Source of the DNA: Hellea sp.
GTDB lineage: Bacteria > Pseudomonadota > Alphaproteobacteria > Caulobacterales > Maricaulaceae
Length of the DNA stretch: 38,479 nucleotides
Assembly (NCBI GenBank): GCA_020629875.1
Contig: JAHDCL010000010.1
Coordinates: forward strand, 1 to 38,479
Direction of reading: 5' to 3'
Position 1 is the stretch's first letter. Every line of letters begins with the position of its first letter. The position numbers were made by a program, and so were the translations under genes. This document shows positions 15,735-24,011 of the stretch, one piece after another. The notes beneath the pieces are model-generated. The model was not told the DNA's origin. It did not search any database and saw nothing but the letters and a program-made list of their open reading frames with translations.

Positions 15735-16721
15735 ATGACTGATAAACCGGGCTTACTTTTGGTAAATCTAGGGTCGCCTGATGCGCCTACACCCAAGGCG
15801 GTGCGAAAATACCTTTTTCAATTCCTTCATGACAAGCGTGTGATTGATACGAGTCGCTGGATATGGTGCCCAATTTTGCACGGAATCATTCTGCGTGTTC
15901 GTCCGGCAAAGTCTGCTAGGGCTTATGCAAAGGTGTGGGGCGAAGAGGGGGCGGAGGCGCCGCTCGTAGCTATTACGCGCGCTCAAGCGGCCGGCGTGGC
16001 CGAGCGTCTTGGCGAAGACGTTCATGTGGATATTGCCATGCGCTACGGAAACCCTTCTATTGGGGATGCTTTAGATGCCCTAAAAAAGAAAGGGTGCAAG
16101 CGTATAGCTGTTTTGCCGATGTACCCACAATTTGCCGGCGCCACGACCGCGTCGGTTTATGATGGTGTGGCGAAGGCCCTTATGAAGCGCATGGATGTTC
16201 CTGAACTTCGTTTTCTGCGCGATTATCATGATGACCCTCGTTACATTAAAGCGCTAGGTAATAGCCTGAAGGCTCATCTTGATACGCTGGATTGGACACC
16301 CGATGTCGTTCTAACTTCATATCATGGGCTGCCGCAAAGCTATGTTGATAAAGGCGACCCTTATCAAGCCGAATGCATTCATACGACCGACCTATTGCGG
16401 TCTCACTTAAAAATGAGCCACGCAGATATGCGGGCCACCTTCCAATCCAGATTCGGCCCCAAAGCTTGGCTGCAGCCTTACACGGATAAAACACTCGAGG
16501 GCTTGCCTGAGGAAGGCATGAAGAAAGTGGCCGTTATGATGCCGGGGTTTTCGGCAGATTGTCTGGAAACACTCGAAGAAATTGCCCTTGAAGCTCACGA
16601 AACATTTGAGGAACATGGCGGTGAAAAGTTTACCGCGGTTCCCTGCTTGAATGATGACCCAGAGCATTTAGACTTTTTAACAGAGATCGCTAAAGAGCAA
16701 TTATTAGGCGGTTGGCTTTAA
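15735..16721 (+). CDS. hemH: ferrochelatase
   Basis: A 328-residue enzyme inserting Fe2+ into protoporphyrin IX, the last step of protoheme synthesis. Visible family features are the N-terminal GLLLVNLGSPDAPT, the LPMYPQF segment, the SYHGLP motif carrying the catalytic histidine (about residue 198), and the C-terminal GFSADCLETLEEI with the conserved acidic residues. I chose ATG 15735, preceded by AAAAAGGA at 15721-15728. An upstream TTG would add 23 residues unlike the family. The last 18 bases overlap the convergent P-loop gene. Ferrochelatase competes for the tetrapyrrole pool with the siroheme branch served by cysG at 19455. Confidence 0.96.
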   Translation: MTDKPGLLLVNLGSPDAPTPKAVRKYLFQFLHDKRVIDTSRWIWCPILHGIILRVRPAKSARAYAKVWGEEGAEAPLVAITRAQAAGVAERLGEDVHVDIAMRYGNPSIGDALDALKKKGCKRIAVLPMYPQFAGATTASVYDGVAKALMKRMDVPELRFLRDYHDDPRYIKALGNSLKAHLDTLDWTPDVVLTSYHGLPQSYVDKGDPYQAECIHTTDLLRSHLKMSHADMRATFQSRFGPKAWLQPYTDKTLEGLPEEGMKKVAVMMPGFSADCLETLEEIALEAHETFEEHGGEKFTAVPCLNDDPEHLDFLTEIAKEQLLGGWL

Positions 16722-17348
16722 GCTCTCAAATATATCTTCGATGTTAATTTTTGGGTTAAGGATCATCGTAGAAGGTAATGTGACGTCTGCATTCGCAGCA
16801 TAGGCCTTACCACGAGAAGCCAGGAGATTGGGGTAGCACTCCAAGATGCTTTCTGATTCTGTCTTTCCTGGAAGATTTTTATAATGCCCGTTCCATATTA
16901 GCGGTTTCGGGTGCTTGAAATATTGGGCTTTAAGAAGCTCAAGATGTTCTTCCATCGCTTCGATATACACGATGTAGTAATTTTTTCGCAGCTCATTTAG
17001 GACATCATCATCTGTGTAAATGACGCTTCCGGTCGTATCTATCATTGGATTGTGATCAACGGAAGTCAGGGCTTTGCGAGTCGCTTCCGTTTCGAGTGCG
17101 ATCGAATGCTTTTCGCGATCCGCATATCCGTCAGTGTAAGGGTGCCCTTGCCACTCCGCAAAGGCGTCCATGCTGTCATGGCCTAAATTTTCCCAAATGA
17201 TTTTATCAACTTCGATAAGGCTGAAGTCATACTTTGTGGCCAGGCGCATCGCTGTGTAGCTTTTTCCGATATTGGACATGCCAATAAAGGCGACTTTCAA
17301 GGTGCCAGACGCATAACGCGCTTCAAATTCTGCGCGGGAGAGTTCCAT
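16704..17348 (-). CDS. P-loop kinase-like protein coupled to thrC
   Basis: A 214-residue cytoplasmic protein with a Walker A loop GMSNIGKS (23-30) after a beta strand VAFI, and a following EVDKIIWENLG segment (about 46-56) that recalls the D-x-D region of shikimate-kinase-like small-molecule kinases. A hydrophobic strand YYIVYIEA near 128-135 may be a later core strand. I do not recognise a characterised family. Its ATG overlaps the thrC TGA as TGATG, so it is translated with threonine synthase, and it is probably the last gene of the XRE-thrC unit. A role in amino-acid metabolism is suggested only by that position. A phosphotransferase is more likely than a large ATPase at this size. Confidence 0.7.
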   Translation of the reverse strand: MELSRAEFEARYASGTLKVAFIGMSNIGKSYTAMRLATKYDFSLIEVDKIIWENLGHDSMDAFAEWQGHPYTDGYADREKHSIALETEATRKALTSVDHNPMIDTTGSVIYTDDDVLNELRKNYYIVYIEAMEEHLELLKAQYFKHPKPLIWNGHYKNLPGKTESESILECYPNLLASRGKAYAANADVTLPSTMILNPKINIEDIFESLKPTA

Positions 17349-18700
17349 CAGGCAAACAGTGCCAAATAGTCTGCTAATGCCGATAGCTGAGGGGGCATGA
17401 CGTGAACACGCTTCGATTTTCGCATAATGGCAGCGAGCGGTTTTGGGAGGGGAAGGTCCTCGTGTATGATACGTTCAACGCTATCCGCAAACTTTGCAGG
17501 ATGTGCTGTCCCCACAGTGACCTTGATGAAATCTCGATCTACGTCCTTCGAAAACGCTTCCATTGCAAGATGCCCTACCGCTGTGTGGGGGCACATGACA
17601 TATCCGGTTTCCGTGAACACTCTGCGCATATGACGCTCAGTGGCCTCATCAGAGAAGGAGGCGCCCCAGCAAACCTTTGATACTGCGTCATAATCATTAT
17701 TGTGCAAATCGAGGATGCGTGGAAAGTTATTCGGGCGGCCAATATCCATTGCATTTGAGAGCGTAGGTATGGATGGGCGAGGTGTGTATTTGCCAGTTTT
17801 CAAGTAATCGATAAATGGATCATTGCTATTATTGCCTACAACGAAGCGCTCGATCGGAGCCCCCATCTGCTTCGCTATCAGGCCGCCGGTCAAATTGCCC
17901 AGATTTCCTGAAGGAATGGAATATACGATTGGTAGCCCAGGATGGGCTGCTTTGATCTGGAGGCTCGTCCAGAAATAATAAAAACTTTGCGGGATAACTC
18001 GGCCAACATTTATTGAATTTGCCGACATGAGGGAGAAGGTTTTTGTCATCTGCTCGTTTGCGAAAGCGTCTTTAACGAGCTGTTGGCAGTCATCAAATGT
18101 ACCATCGATTGAAATGGCTCTTACATTGCTGTCTTTTCCGCCCATGGTGCAGAGCTGTTGCTCCTGTATTTTGCTCACTCCGCCTTTTGGGAAAAGGATG
18201 AAAACGTTTATGCCTTCTTGGTTAAGAAAAGCGTCGCCAATAGCTCCGCCTGTATCTCCCGATGTCGCCACCAAGATGGTTCGTTTGTCGCCAGAGCTTT
18301 TCATCAAATGACTGGCGGCACGGCCCATAAAACGAGCTGCGAAATCTTTAAAAGCGAGGGTCGGGCCATGGAAAAGTTCTAATATGTATTCGTCCGCGAT
18401 CTCTGGTGTTGCCGCATCCAGAGTTCCTCCATGAAGGGTTTTAAGCGGGACGGGGAAATTATAGGCGTCTCTGCAAATTTCCGTTAAATCTTCTGCCCTG
18501 AAGCGGTCGTCGACAAAATGGCGCGCCAGAGCGGCCGAGCAATCTGCAAAGCTCATCGCCCCCATTTTTGCTGTCTCTTCCGGTGTGAAACTGGGGATTT
18601 TATCTGGCATCCAGAGGCCGCCATTCGGGGCGAGGCTAGCCAGTAATGCATCACCAAAACGGGCAGTAACTTTGGGGTCGGAGTGAGAGTGGTAATTCAT
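17348..18700 (-). CDS. thrC: threonine synthase
   Basis: A 450-residue fold-type II PLP enzyme converting O-phosphohomoserine to threonine and phosphate. It begins with the characteristic YHSHSDP and NGGLWMP segments of the bacterial/fungal class of threonine synthases. The PLP lysine is Lys118 in PTLAFKDFAARFMG. The SGDTGGA loop follows near 145-152 and the glycine-rich SGNLGNLTGG near 262-271. Length is typical. It lies 39 bases after the XRE-cupin regulator on the same strand and is translationally coupled to the P-loop gene. No homoserine kinase or homoserine dehydrogenase is present in the window. Confidence 0.96.
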   Translation of the reverse strand: MNYHSHSDPKVTARFGDALLASLAPNGGLWMPDKIPSFTPEETAKMGAMSFADCSAALARHFVDDRFRAEDLTEICRDAYNFPVPLKTLHGGTLDAATPEIADEYILELFHGPTLAFKDFAARFMGRAASHLMKSSGDKRTILVATSGDTGGAIGDAFLNQEGINVFILFPKGGVSKIQEQQLCTMGGKDSNVRAISIDGTFDDCQQLVKDAFANEQMTKTFSLMSANSINVGRVIPQSFYYFWTSLQIKAAHPGLPIVYSIPSGNLGNLTGGLIAKQMGAPIERFVVGNNSNDPFIDYLKTGKYTPRPSIPTLSNAMDIGRPNNFPRILDLHNNDYDAVSKVCWGASFSDEATERHMRRVFTETGYVMCPHTAVGHLAMEAFSKDVDRDFIKVTVGTAHPAKFADSVERIIHEDLPLPKPLAAIMRKSKRVHVMPPQLSALADYLALFA

Positions 18701-18739
18701 GACGCGCTCATTAGCGAATAGGGCTTAATTTGCAAGTGA

Positions 18740-19354
18740 TTAGCTTACAACTCGGACTGCATGGGCTAAAATATTGACCATTGTGGCGTGAACGGGTGTT
18801 CCTCCGATATTGGTGATGCTATGGGGCTTATCCGCCTTGTAGCGGAGCGTTTCACCAGTTTTCGCGGTCCATCGTTCGCCATCAACTTCTACGGCAACTT
18901 CACCTGTTAATATTGTCAGGTTTTCGATTGAGCCCTCTGGGTGAGGTGAACTTTCAAGAACGCCGCCAGCATTCGCTCTAAAATCGTACCATTGGACCCA
19001 TTGTATAGTATCCATTGAGCCGATTATACGAAGCTCGCACAGGCCATCTTCACTTCGGAGAAGAGGAGTGTCCTGAACACCAGTTTTCTGGACCAGTGCA
19101 GAGCCGTCACTTCCGCTTGCTACCATTGCCTGGACGCTTGTTCCCAGCGCCTGACTCAGACGAGATAAAGTCGCAAGAGATGGATTTGCTTCGTTCTTCT
19201 CAATCTGAGAAATCATTGATTTTGCCACGCCTGAACTCTCCGACAAATCTCCTAGCGACATCTTATCGGCAGTTCGCAATCGCTGAATTGTTTTGCCTAG
19301 TTTTTCTGCTAAGGCATCAGTCTCGGCGCAGGGTTGTCTTTTTTGTCGGGCCAT
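18740..19354 (-). CDS. XRE-family transcriptional regulator with C-terminal cupin domain
   Basis: A 204-residue DNA-binding protein. Residues about 15-72 form an XRE helix-turn-helix with LGDLSESSGVAKSMISQIEKNEANPSLATL, the recognition-helix pattern of this class. Residues about 115-200 form a small cupin barrel (PHPEGSIENLTILTGEVAVEVDG, then PHSITNIGGTPVHATMVNI). XRE-cupin regulators sense small ligands, and E. coli SutR (YdcN), a member of this architecture, controls sulfur utilisation genes. Here the gene is divergent from the cysG-cysI-cysH operon with 100 bases between, containing a perfect palindrome, so control of sulfate reduction and of itself is a reasonable inference. It may also be transcribed with thrC. 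Confidence 0.87.
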   Translation of the reverse strand: MARQKRQPCAETDALAEKLGKTIQRLRTADKMSLGDLSESSGVAKSMISQIEKNEANPSLATLSRLSQALGTSVQAMVASGSDGSALVQKTGVQDTPLLRSEDGLCELRIIGSMDTIQWVQWYDFRANAGGVLESSPHPEGSIENLTILTGEVAVEVDGERWTAKTGETLRYKADKPHSITNIGGTPVHATMVNILAHAVRVVS

Positions 19355-19386
19355 AGTCTCACAAATATTTTATACTAGGGGTCTGG

Positions 19387-19417
19387 TATAATGCTCACTT
19401 GTTCTATATATAGAACA
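19387..19417 (+). promoter_or_regulatory. sulfate-reduction operon promoter (-10) and 18-bp operator palindrome
   Basis: A perfect TATAAT lies at 19387-19392 facing cysG, with no good -35 box. Seven bases later begins an 18-base perfect palindrome, TGTTCTATATATAGAACA (19400-19417), covering the expected transcription start. A further half-site AGAACA lies at 19433-19438. An imperfect inverted repeat (TATACTAG / CTGGTATA, 19371-19390) overlaps the -10 box. Binding at the palindrome should block the cys operon. The adjacent XRE-cupin protein is the obvious candidate binder. Confidence 0.6.
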
Positions 19418-19454
19418 CTCAAGCAAATCAAGAGAACAGCGACTTAGGCCAAAA

Positions 19455-20858
19455 ATGCGATATTTGCCCGTACATATCGACACAAATAATGCGCGAATCC
19501 TTGTGGTCGGCGGCGAAGGTGCCGCTGAGGCCAAACTACGTACGCTTATTAAAACAGAAGCGCAATTGGTATTGATAGCGCCAACAATAAATCCTGAAAT
19601 CAAACTCTGGGTGGATAGCGGATTGATATCGTGGGAGGATCGAGACTTTGAGATGTCGGACCTTATTGGCGTACGTCTCGTCTACGTGGCGACGGAGGAT
19701 GACGAGTTTAATGCTAAAATTGCAGAGTTGGCGAGATCAAAGGGATTGCTTGTCAATGCTGCTGATCAAAAAGACGCCTGCGATTTTATAACGCCGGCTT
19801 TAGTTGATCGTAGTCCCGTGATCGTTTCTATTGGGACCGAGGGAACAAGTCCAAGCCTTGCGCGCGCTGTTAAAACAGATTTAGAAGCACGGTTGCCATC
19901 TGGATTGGGTAAACTTGCCATCACAATCAATGAATTAAGAACCAAAGTTAAGGCTTCTATTCCGTCGCTCTCAGCAAGGCAGCTTTTTTGGGCCGAGATA
20001 TTTGACGGTAAAGACCTGATAAGCCAATTGCGCGTTTCCGGAGATGAGCTTACGGCACGCGTTGATGATAAGATGGCTGGGACGACAAAAAACAAAATTG
20101 GTCATGTCTCCCTCGTCGGGTCAGGGCCCGGTGACCCTGATTTGCTGACCCTGGCTGCGAGGCAAAAACTCCATAGTGCAGATGTAATTGTCTATGACCG
20201 CCTTGTGAGCAAAGGTGTTCTCGATTTTGGCCGCCGCGAAGCGGAATATATTTATGTAGGCAAGGAACCTGGTGGAAAATCTACGCCGCAAGGTGAAATC
20301 AACACCATCATCGTTGAAAAAGCTCTACAAGGCCTGATGGTTGTCCGTCTCAAAAGTGGAGACCCACTAATTTTCGGGCGCGCAGATGAAGAAATAGATG
20401 CGCTAGAGGGGGCTTCAGTTGGCTATGATATCGTGCCAGGTATTACTTCGGCGGCTTCCGCTGCCGCAGAAATCGGTGCTTCTTTAACAACTAGAGGGCA
20501 CAATAAGGCCGTGTCTTTTCTTACCGGGCATGATGCTAAGGGATTCGCTGAGCATGATTGGAAGAGCTTAGCTGAAAAGGGAACTCGAGCAGCGGTATAT
20601 ATGGGCGTGGGCGCTTCGGGATTTATTCAAGGGCGGCTTTTAATGCACGGTGCAGACAATAATTTGCCCGTAAGCGTCATTGAAAACGCGTCTCGGGACG
20701 ATCAAATAATTATCGCAACAACATTGGGGCGTCTTTCGGAAGATATCAAACTTAACGGCATTATTGGTCCCGCTATATTGCTTTTAGGGTATGAGCCGCG
20801 CTCGGTCGCAGACGTTAAAGATACCTCCGAACCCAGTCCCAAAAGGAACTTTTCATGA
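19455..20858 (+). CDS. cysG: siroheme synthase (multifunctional CysG)
   Basis: A 467-residue enzyme making siroheme from uroporphyrinogen III for the sulfite reductase downstream. The N-terminal part (about 1-205) is the precorrin-2 dehydrogenase / sirohydrochlorin ferrochelatase domain, with ILVVGGEGAAEAK as NAD-binding turn, the NAADQKDACDF segment holding Asp104 (the catalytic Asp104 of Salmonella CysG) and EGTSPSLAR. The C-terminal part (about 215-455) is uroporphyrinogen-III C-methyltransferase, with VGSGPGDPDLLT (221-232), VRLKSGDPLIFGR and VPGITSAASAAA. Both halves are full length. The stop overlaps the DUF2849 start by four bases, which marks it as first gene of the operon. Confidence 0.96.
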   Translation: MRYLPVHIDTNNARILVVGGEGAAEAKLRTLIKTEAQLVLIAPTINPEIKLWVDSGLISWEDRDFEMSDLIGVRLVYVATEDDEFNAKIAELARSKGLLVNAADQKDACDFITPALVDRSPVIVSIGTEGTSPSLARAVKTDLEARLPSGLGKLAITINELRTKVKASIPSLSARQLFWAEIFDGKDLISQLRVSGDELTARVDDKMAGTTKNKIGHVSLVGSGPGDPDLLTLAARQKLHSADVIVYDRLVSKGVLDFGRREAEYIYVGKEPGGKSTPQGEINTIIVEKALQGLMVVRLKSGDPLIFGRADEEIDALEGASVGYDIVPGITSAASAAAEIGASLTTRGHNKAVSFLTGHDAKGFAEHDWKSLAEKGTRAAVYMGVGASGFIQGRLLMHGADNNLPVSVIENASRDDQIIIATTLGRLSEDIKLNGIIGPAILLLGYEPRSVADVKDTSEPSPKRNFS

Positions 20859-21181
20859 GTACAGCAAAACACAAGGGCAAAGGCCCACAGTCCTTGACGG
20901 CAAACGAGCTGCGAGGGGGTGCCAGTGTTTGGCTGGATGCAAATATGGAATGGTCTCGGGATTTTGGCGACGCCTTTAAAACCGAAGATGAGAATCATAT
21001 TGAAAAAATGCGAGCCAAAGGCGACGCCGATGCTAATGAAAATCTTGTTGTAGGGGTTTACTTCATCGATATCGAACCAGATAGCGGCTTACCTGTTCGC
21101 TATAGAGAAAAATTTCGTGTCAAAGGGCCTAGCTATGACACAGCCGAGGAACTCGGATTGAACGCTAAGAAAGCCAAGTAA
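20855..21181 (+). CDS. DUF2849 protein of the sulfite-reductase operon
   Basis: A 108-residue cytoplasmic protein without membrane segments or cysteines. It matches the DUF2849 pattern: LTANELRGGASVWLD near the start, W followed by an acidic/aromatic stretch, then VVGVYFIDIE and PVRYREKFRVKGPSYD near the end. The family sits almost always between siroheme synthase and sulfite reductase in alphaproteobacteria. Its function is unknown, with an accessory role to sulfite reductase the usual guess. ATG 20855 overlaps the cysG stop (ATGA), with AAAAGGAAC upstream as ribosome site, and the next gene starts directly after its stop. Confidence 0.88.
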   Translation: MSTAKHKGKGPQSLTANELRGGASVWLDANMEWSRDFGDAFKTEDENHIEKMRAKGDADANENLVVGVYFIDIEPDSGLPVRYREKFRVKGPSYDTAEELGLNAKKAK

Positions 21182-22834
21182 ATGTATCGTTATGACGAAT
21201 TCGACCATGAGGTCGTCCAAAGCCGTGTGAAGCAATTTCGCGGGCAGGTAGAGCGCCGCCTTTCCGGCGCTATCACGGAAGAACAATTTAGACCCCTGAG
21301 GCTTCAGAATGGTCTCTATCTTCAACTACATGCTTATATGATGCGTGTGGCGGTGCCTTATGGAACTTTGTCTTCAAAGCAGATGCGGCAGCTAGGTATG
21401 ATCGCCGATAAATATGACCGCGGATATGGCCATGTGACAACGCGTCAAAATTTTCAGTTTAACTGGCCAGAACTCACACATGTTCCTGATCTGCTGCAAG
21501 ATCTAGCAGATGTTGAAATGCATGGATTTCAGACATCTGGTAACTGTATTCGCAACGTTACATCAGACCCCTATGCAGGGGCGACCGCTGAAGAGATTGA
21601 GGACCCCCGCCCGACGGCTGAGCTTTTGAGGCAATGGTCAACACTTCATCCTGAGTTTGCTTTCTTACCACGGAAGTTCAAGATAGCGGTCGTCGCGTCG
21701 AAGACGGATAGGGCTGTTATTCGGGCTCATGACATCGGGATTGAGGTCACTGCGAATGAGAAAGGTGAGGTGGGTTATCACATCATCGTTGGGGGAGGTT
21801 TGGGCCGAACACCTATTATTGGGCAAACATTACGGGCGTTCCTGCCGCGCGAAGAGCTTTTGCCTTATCTTGAGGCAACGCTCCGTGTATATAACCGTTA
21901 TGGCCGTAGGGATAACAAATATAAGGCACGCATAAAAATTCTTGTAACAGAAACGGGCATTGATGCGTTCCGAGAAATGGTTGAAGCTGAGTATGAGGCT
22001 CTTGAGCCTCTCGATATTGCCGTTTCTGCACAGGAAGTAGAGCGTATCAGCAGCTATTTCGCGCCACCCGATTTTGAAAATTTGCCAGAACACTGTGATG
22101 CATTCCAGGCAAAGCTGATTTCCGAGAAAGACTTTGCCGATTGGGCTGGTAACAATTTAGCAGAACATAAAGTTCCAGGTTATAGCATTGTGAATGTGTC
22201 TCTTAAACCAACAGACCTTGCTCCTGGCGATATTACCGCTGACCAAATGCGAGCTGTGGCTGATATGGCTGAGGCCTATTCATTCGGTGAAATTCGAACA
22301 ACCCATCAACAAAACATTGTTCTCCCGCATGTGAAAAAGTCTGATCTTTATTCGCTTTTCGAAAAGCTGAAAGAGGCTAAGCTCCATGCCGGAAATATCG
22401 GACTTATCACTGATATTATTTGCTGTCCTGGAATGGATTTTTGCGCTTTGGCGACGGCTCGGTCAATCCCTGTGTCTCAAGCCATCGCTCAGCGTTTTTC
22501 TGATCCCGCCCGTCAACGAGCTATTGGAGAAATGCAGATAAAAATTTCTGGCTGTATTAACGCGTGTGGGCATCACCATGTTGGCCATATCGGTATACTC
22601 GGTCTCGAGAAGGCAGGTGTGGAGTTTTACCAGGTCAAGCTTGGCGGAGACTCATCTGAAAATGCCGCCGTAGGCAAAGTGACGGGGCCCGGTTTTAGTC
22701 AAGAAGAACTCGTCGATGCGATCGAGCGCTTGGTGGATTACTATATTGACGTGCGTGCGGAAGATGAGCGCTTCATCGACAGTTTTAAACGATTGGGTAT
22801 GGCCCCATTCAAGGAGGCGCTTTATGCCGCTTAA
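21182..22834 (+). CDS. cysI: siroheme [4Fe-4S] sulfite reductase, hemoprotein type
   Basis: A 550-residue member of the nitrite/sulfite reductase family, with two ferredoxin-like half-domains (QLHAYMMRVAVPYGTL and later GEIRTTHQQNIVLPHV) and two siroheme-binding halves. The cluster/siroheme ligands are Cys415 and Cys421 (CPGMDFC) and Cys458 and Cys462 (GCINACGHHH). Reaction: six-electron reduction of sulfite to sulfide. The position in an operon with cysG and an APS-reductase gene makes sulfite, not nitrite, the expected substrate. No CysJ flavoprotein gene is present, so electrons may come from ferredoxin or another donor. ATG 21182 follows the DUF2849 stop directly. Its last 11 bases overlap the next gene. 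Confidence 0.93.
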   Translation: MYRYDEFDHEVVQSRVKQFRGQVERRLSGAITEEQFRPLRLQNGLYLQLHAYMMRVAVPYGTLSSKQMRQLGMIADKYDRGYGHVTTRQNFQFNWPELTHVPDLLQDLADVEMHGFQTSGNCIRNVTSDPYAGATAEEIEDPRPTAELLRQWSTLHPEFAFLPRKFKIAVVASKTDRAVIRAHDIGIEVTANEKGEVGYHIIVGGGLGRTPIIGQTLRAFLPREELLPYLEATLRVYNRYGRRDNKYKARIKILVTETGIDAFREMVEAEYEALEPLDIAVSAQEVERISSYFAPPDFENLPEHCDAFQAKLISEKDFADWAGNNLAEHKVPGYSIVNVSLKPTDLAPGDITADQMRAVADMAEAYSFGEIRTTHQQNIVLPHVKKSDLYSLFEKLKEAKLHAGNIGLITDIICCPGMDFCALATARSIPVSQAIAQRFSDPARQRAIGEMQIKISGCINACGHHHVGHIGILGLEKAGVEFYQVKLGGDSSENAAVGKVTGPGFSQEELVDAIERLVDYYIDVRAEDERFIDSFKRLGMAPFKEALYAA

Positions 22835-24011
22835 TGATGTTTTGATTAAAGATGGGCATATCGAGTCTGCGGAGGGTTTCTCAAATCTACCAGAGCTTGA
22901 AAGCTTTTTGAGCTCTAATAGCGGTGACGAGGTTCGTTTGCCAAATGATGTTGACTTAGAAACGATCAAACTGCGTTTGCCGAATGTAAAAACGATTATT
23001 GTAGAATTCCCTAACTTTGCGGATGGTCGCGGCTTTTCTATCGCCCGGGAACTTCGCAAAAAATACGCATATAAGGGGCTTTTGATCGCAGAAGGGCCCT
23101 TAATTCCTGACCAGTACTCATTTATACTTCAATGTGGGTTTGACGCTGTCAAAGTTGATGAGGGTACCTATAGCCGCCAATCAGAGAGCGATTGGTTTAA
23201 TGCTATGGATGCGTTCAGCCTGACCTATCAACGTGGATATGCGTTTAAGCAAGGGCCTGCACTATCAGTTTTCGACGCGCGCCAAACATCCGTCGGAGCG
23301 CAAAAGGCCGAAGATCCTTATTTCGGATATTCCGCGGAGATGGCTCTCCGAAAAGCGATTGATGCCTATTCGGGCAAGATTGCTCTTGTGTCATCTCTTG
23401 GCGCTGATTCCGCCGTATTGCTTCATATGGTATCCAAGATAGATAAGAATTTGCCGGTCATTTTCTTGGATACGGGTAAGCATTTTCGCGAAACTCTCGC
23501 CTATAGAGACTTATTGATAGAGGATTTTGGCTTAACTAATTTCCAATCCATCACACCTGATGCAGCTGAATTAAAGGCGGAGGACCCAGCGGGTACACTT
23601 CATGAAACAGTGCCAGATGCTTGTTGTGATCTTCGCAAAGTACGTCCGCTTGATAAAGTGATATCTGCATATGACGCGCGGATTACAGGGCGGAAACGCT
23701 ACCAAACGCCCGATCGCGCAAATATGCCTATTTTAGAGCTTGGTGGACGCATGGCGAAGGTCAATCCATTAGCGTATTGGAACGCGAAAGATGTAACAGC
23801 CTATATTCGAAAACATGATCTGGAACCACATCCGATGTTCAATCTAGGTTATCTCTCTGTGGGGTGTCAGCCATGCACCACGCGCGTAGCAGAAGGCGAA
23901 GATCCGCGTGCAGGTCGTTGGAGAAACCACAACAAAACAGAATGTGGAATCCATTATATCGATGGCAAGTGGGTGCAGGTGCCTGAGAAGAAAACATTTG
24001 AGGTGTTTTAG
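22824..24011 (+). CDS. cysH: DUF934-CysH fusion: assimilatory adenylyl-sulfate reductase
   Basis: A 395-residue two-domain protein. Residues about 35-140 match DUF934 (FPNFADGRGFSIARELR, then GPLIPDQYSFILQCGFDAV), usually a separate gene beside cysH. After a linker, residues about 175-390 form a CysH sulfonucleotide reductase: phosphate loop SSLGADSA (189-196), FLDTGKHF, then Cys267-Cys268, CysxxCys at 348/351 and the catalytic Cys374 in ECGIH. The paired CC plus CxxC is the [4Fe-4S] signature of APS reductases, so the likely reaction is adenylyl sulfate plus thioredoxin to sulfite and AMP. I chose ATG 22824 with AAGGAGG at 22811-22817, overlapping cysI by 11 bases. No stop or frameshift separates the domains. 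The TAG overlaps the convergent gene by three bases. Confidence 0.92.
   Translation: MPLNDVLIKDGHIESAEGFSNLPELESFLSSNSGDEVRLPNDVDLETIKLRLPNVKTIIVEFPNFADGRGFSIARELRKKYAYKGLLIAEGPLIPDQYSFILQCGFDAVKVDEGTYSRQSESDWFNAMDAFSLTYQRGYAFKQGPALSVFDARQTSVGAQKAEDPYFGYSAEMALRKAIDAYSGKIALVSSLGADSAVLLHMVSKIDKNLPVIFLDTGKHFRETLAYRDLLIEDFGLTNFQSITPDAAELKAEDPAGTLHETVPDACCDLRKVRPLDKVISAYDARITGRKRYQTPDRANMPILELGGRMAKVNPLAYWNAKDVTAYIRKHDLEPHPMFNLGYLSVGCQPCTTRVAEGEDPRAGRWRNHNKTECGIHYIDGKWVQVPEKKTFEVF

Noticed and set aside
22716-22823. N-terminal extension of the DUF934-CysH frame into cysI
   Set aside because: The extra residues lie inside cysI coding sequence and lack a ribosome site, while ATG 22824 has AAGGAGG at the right distance.
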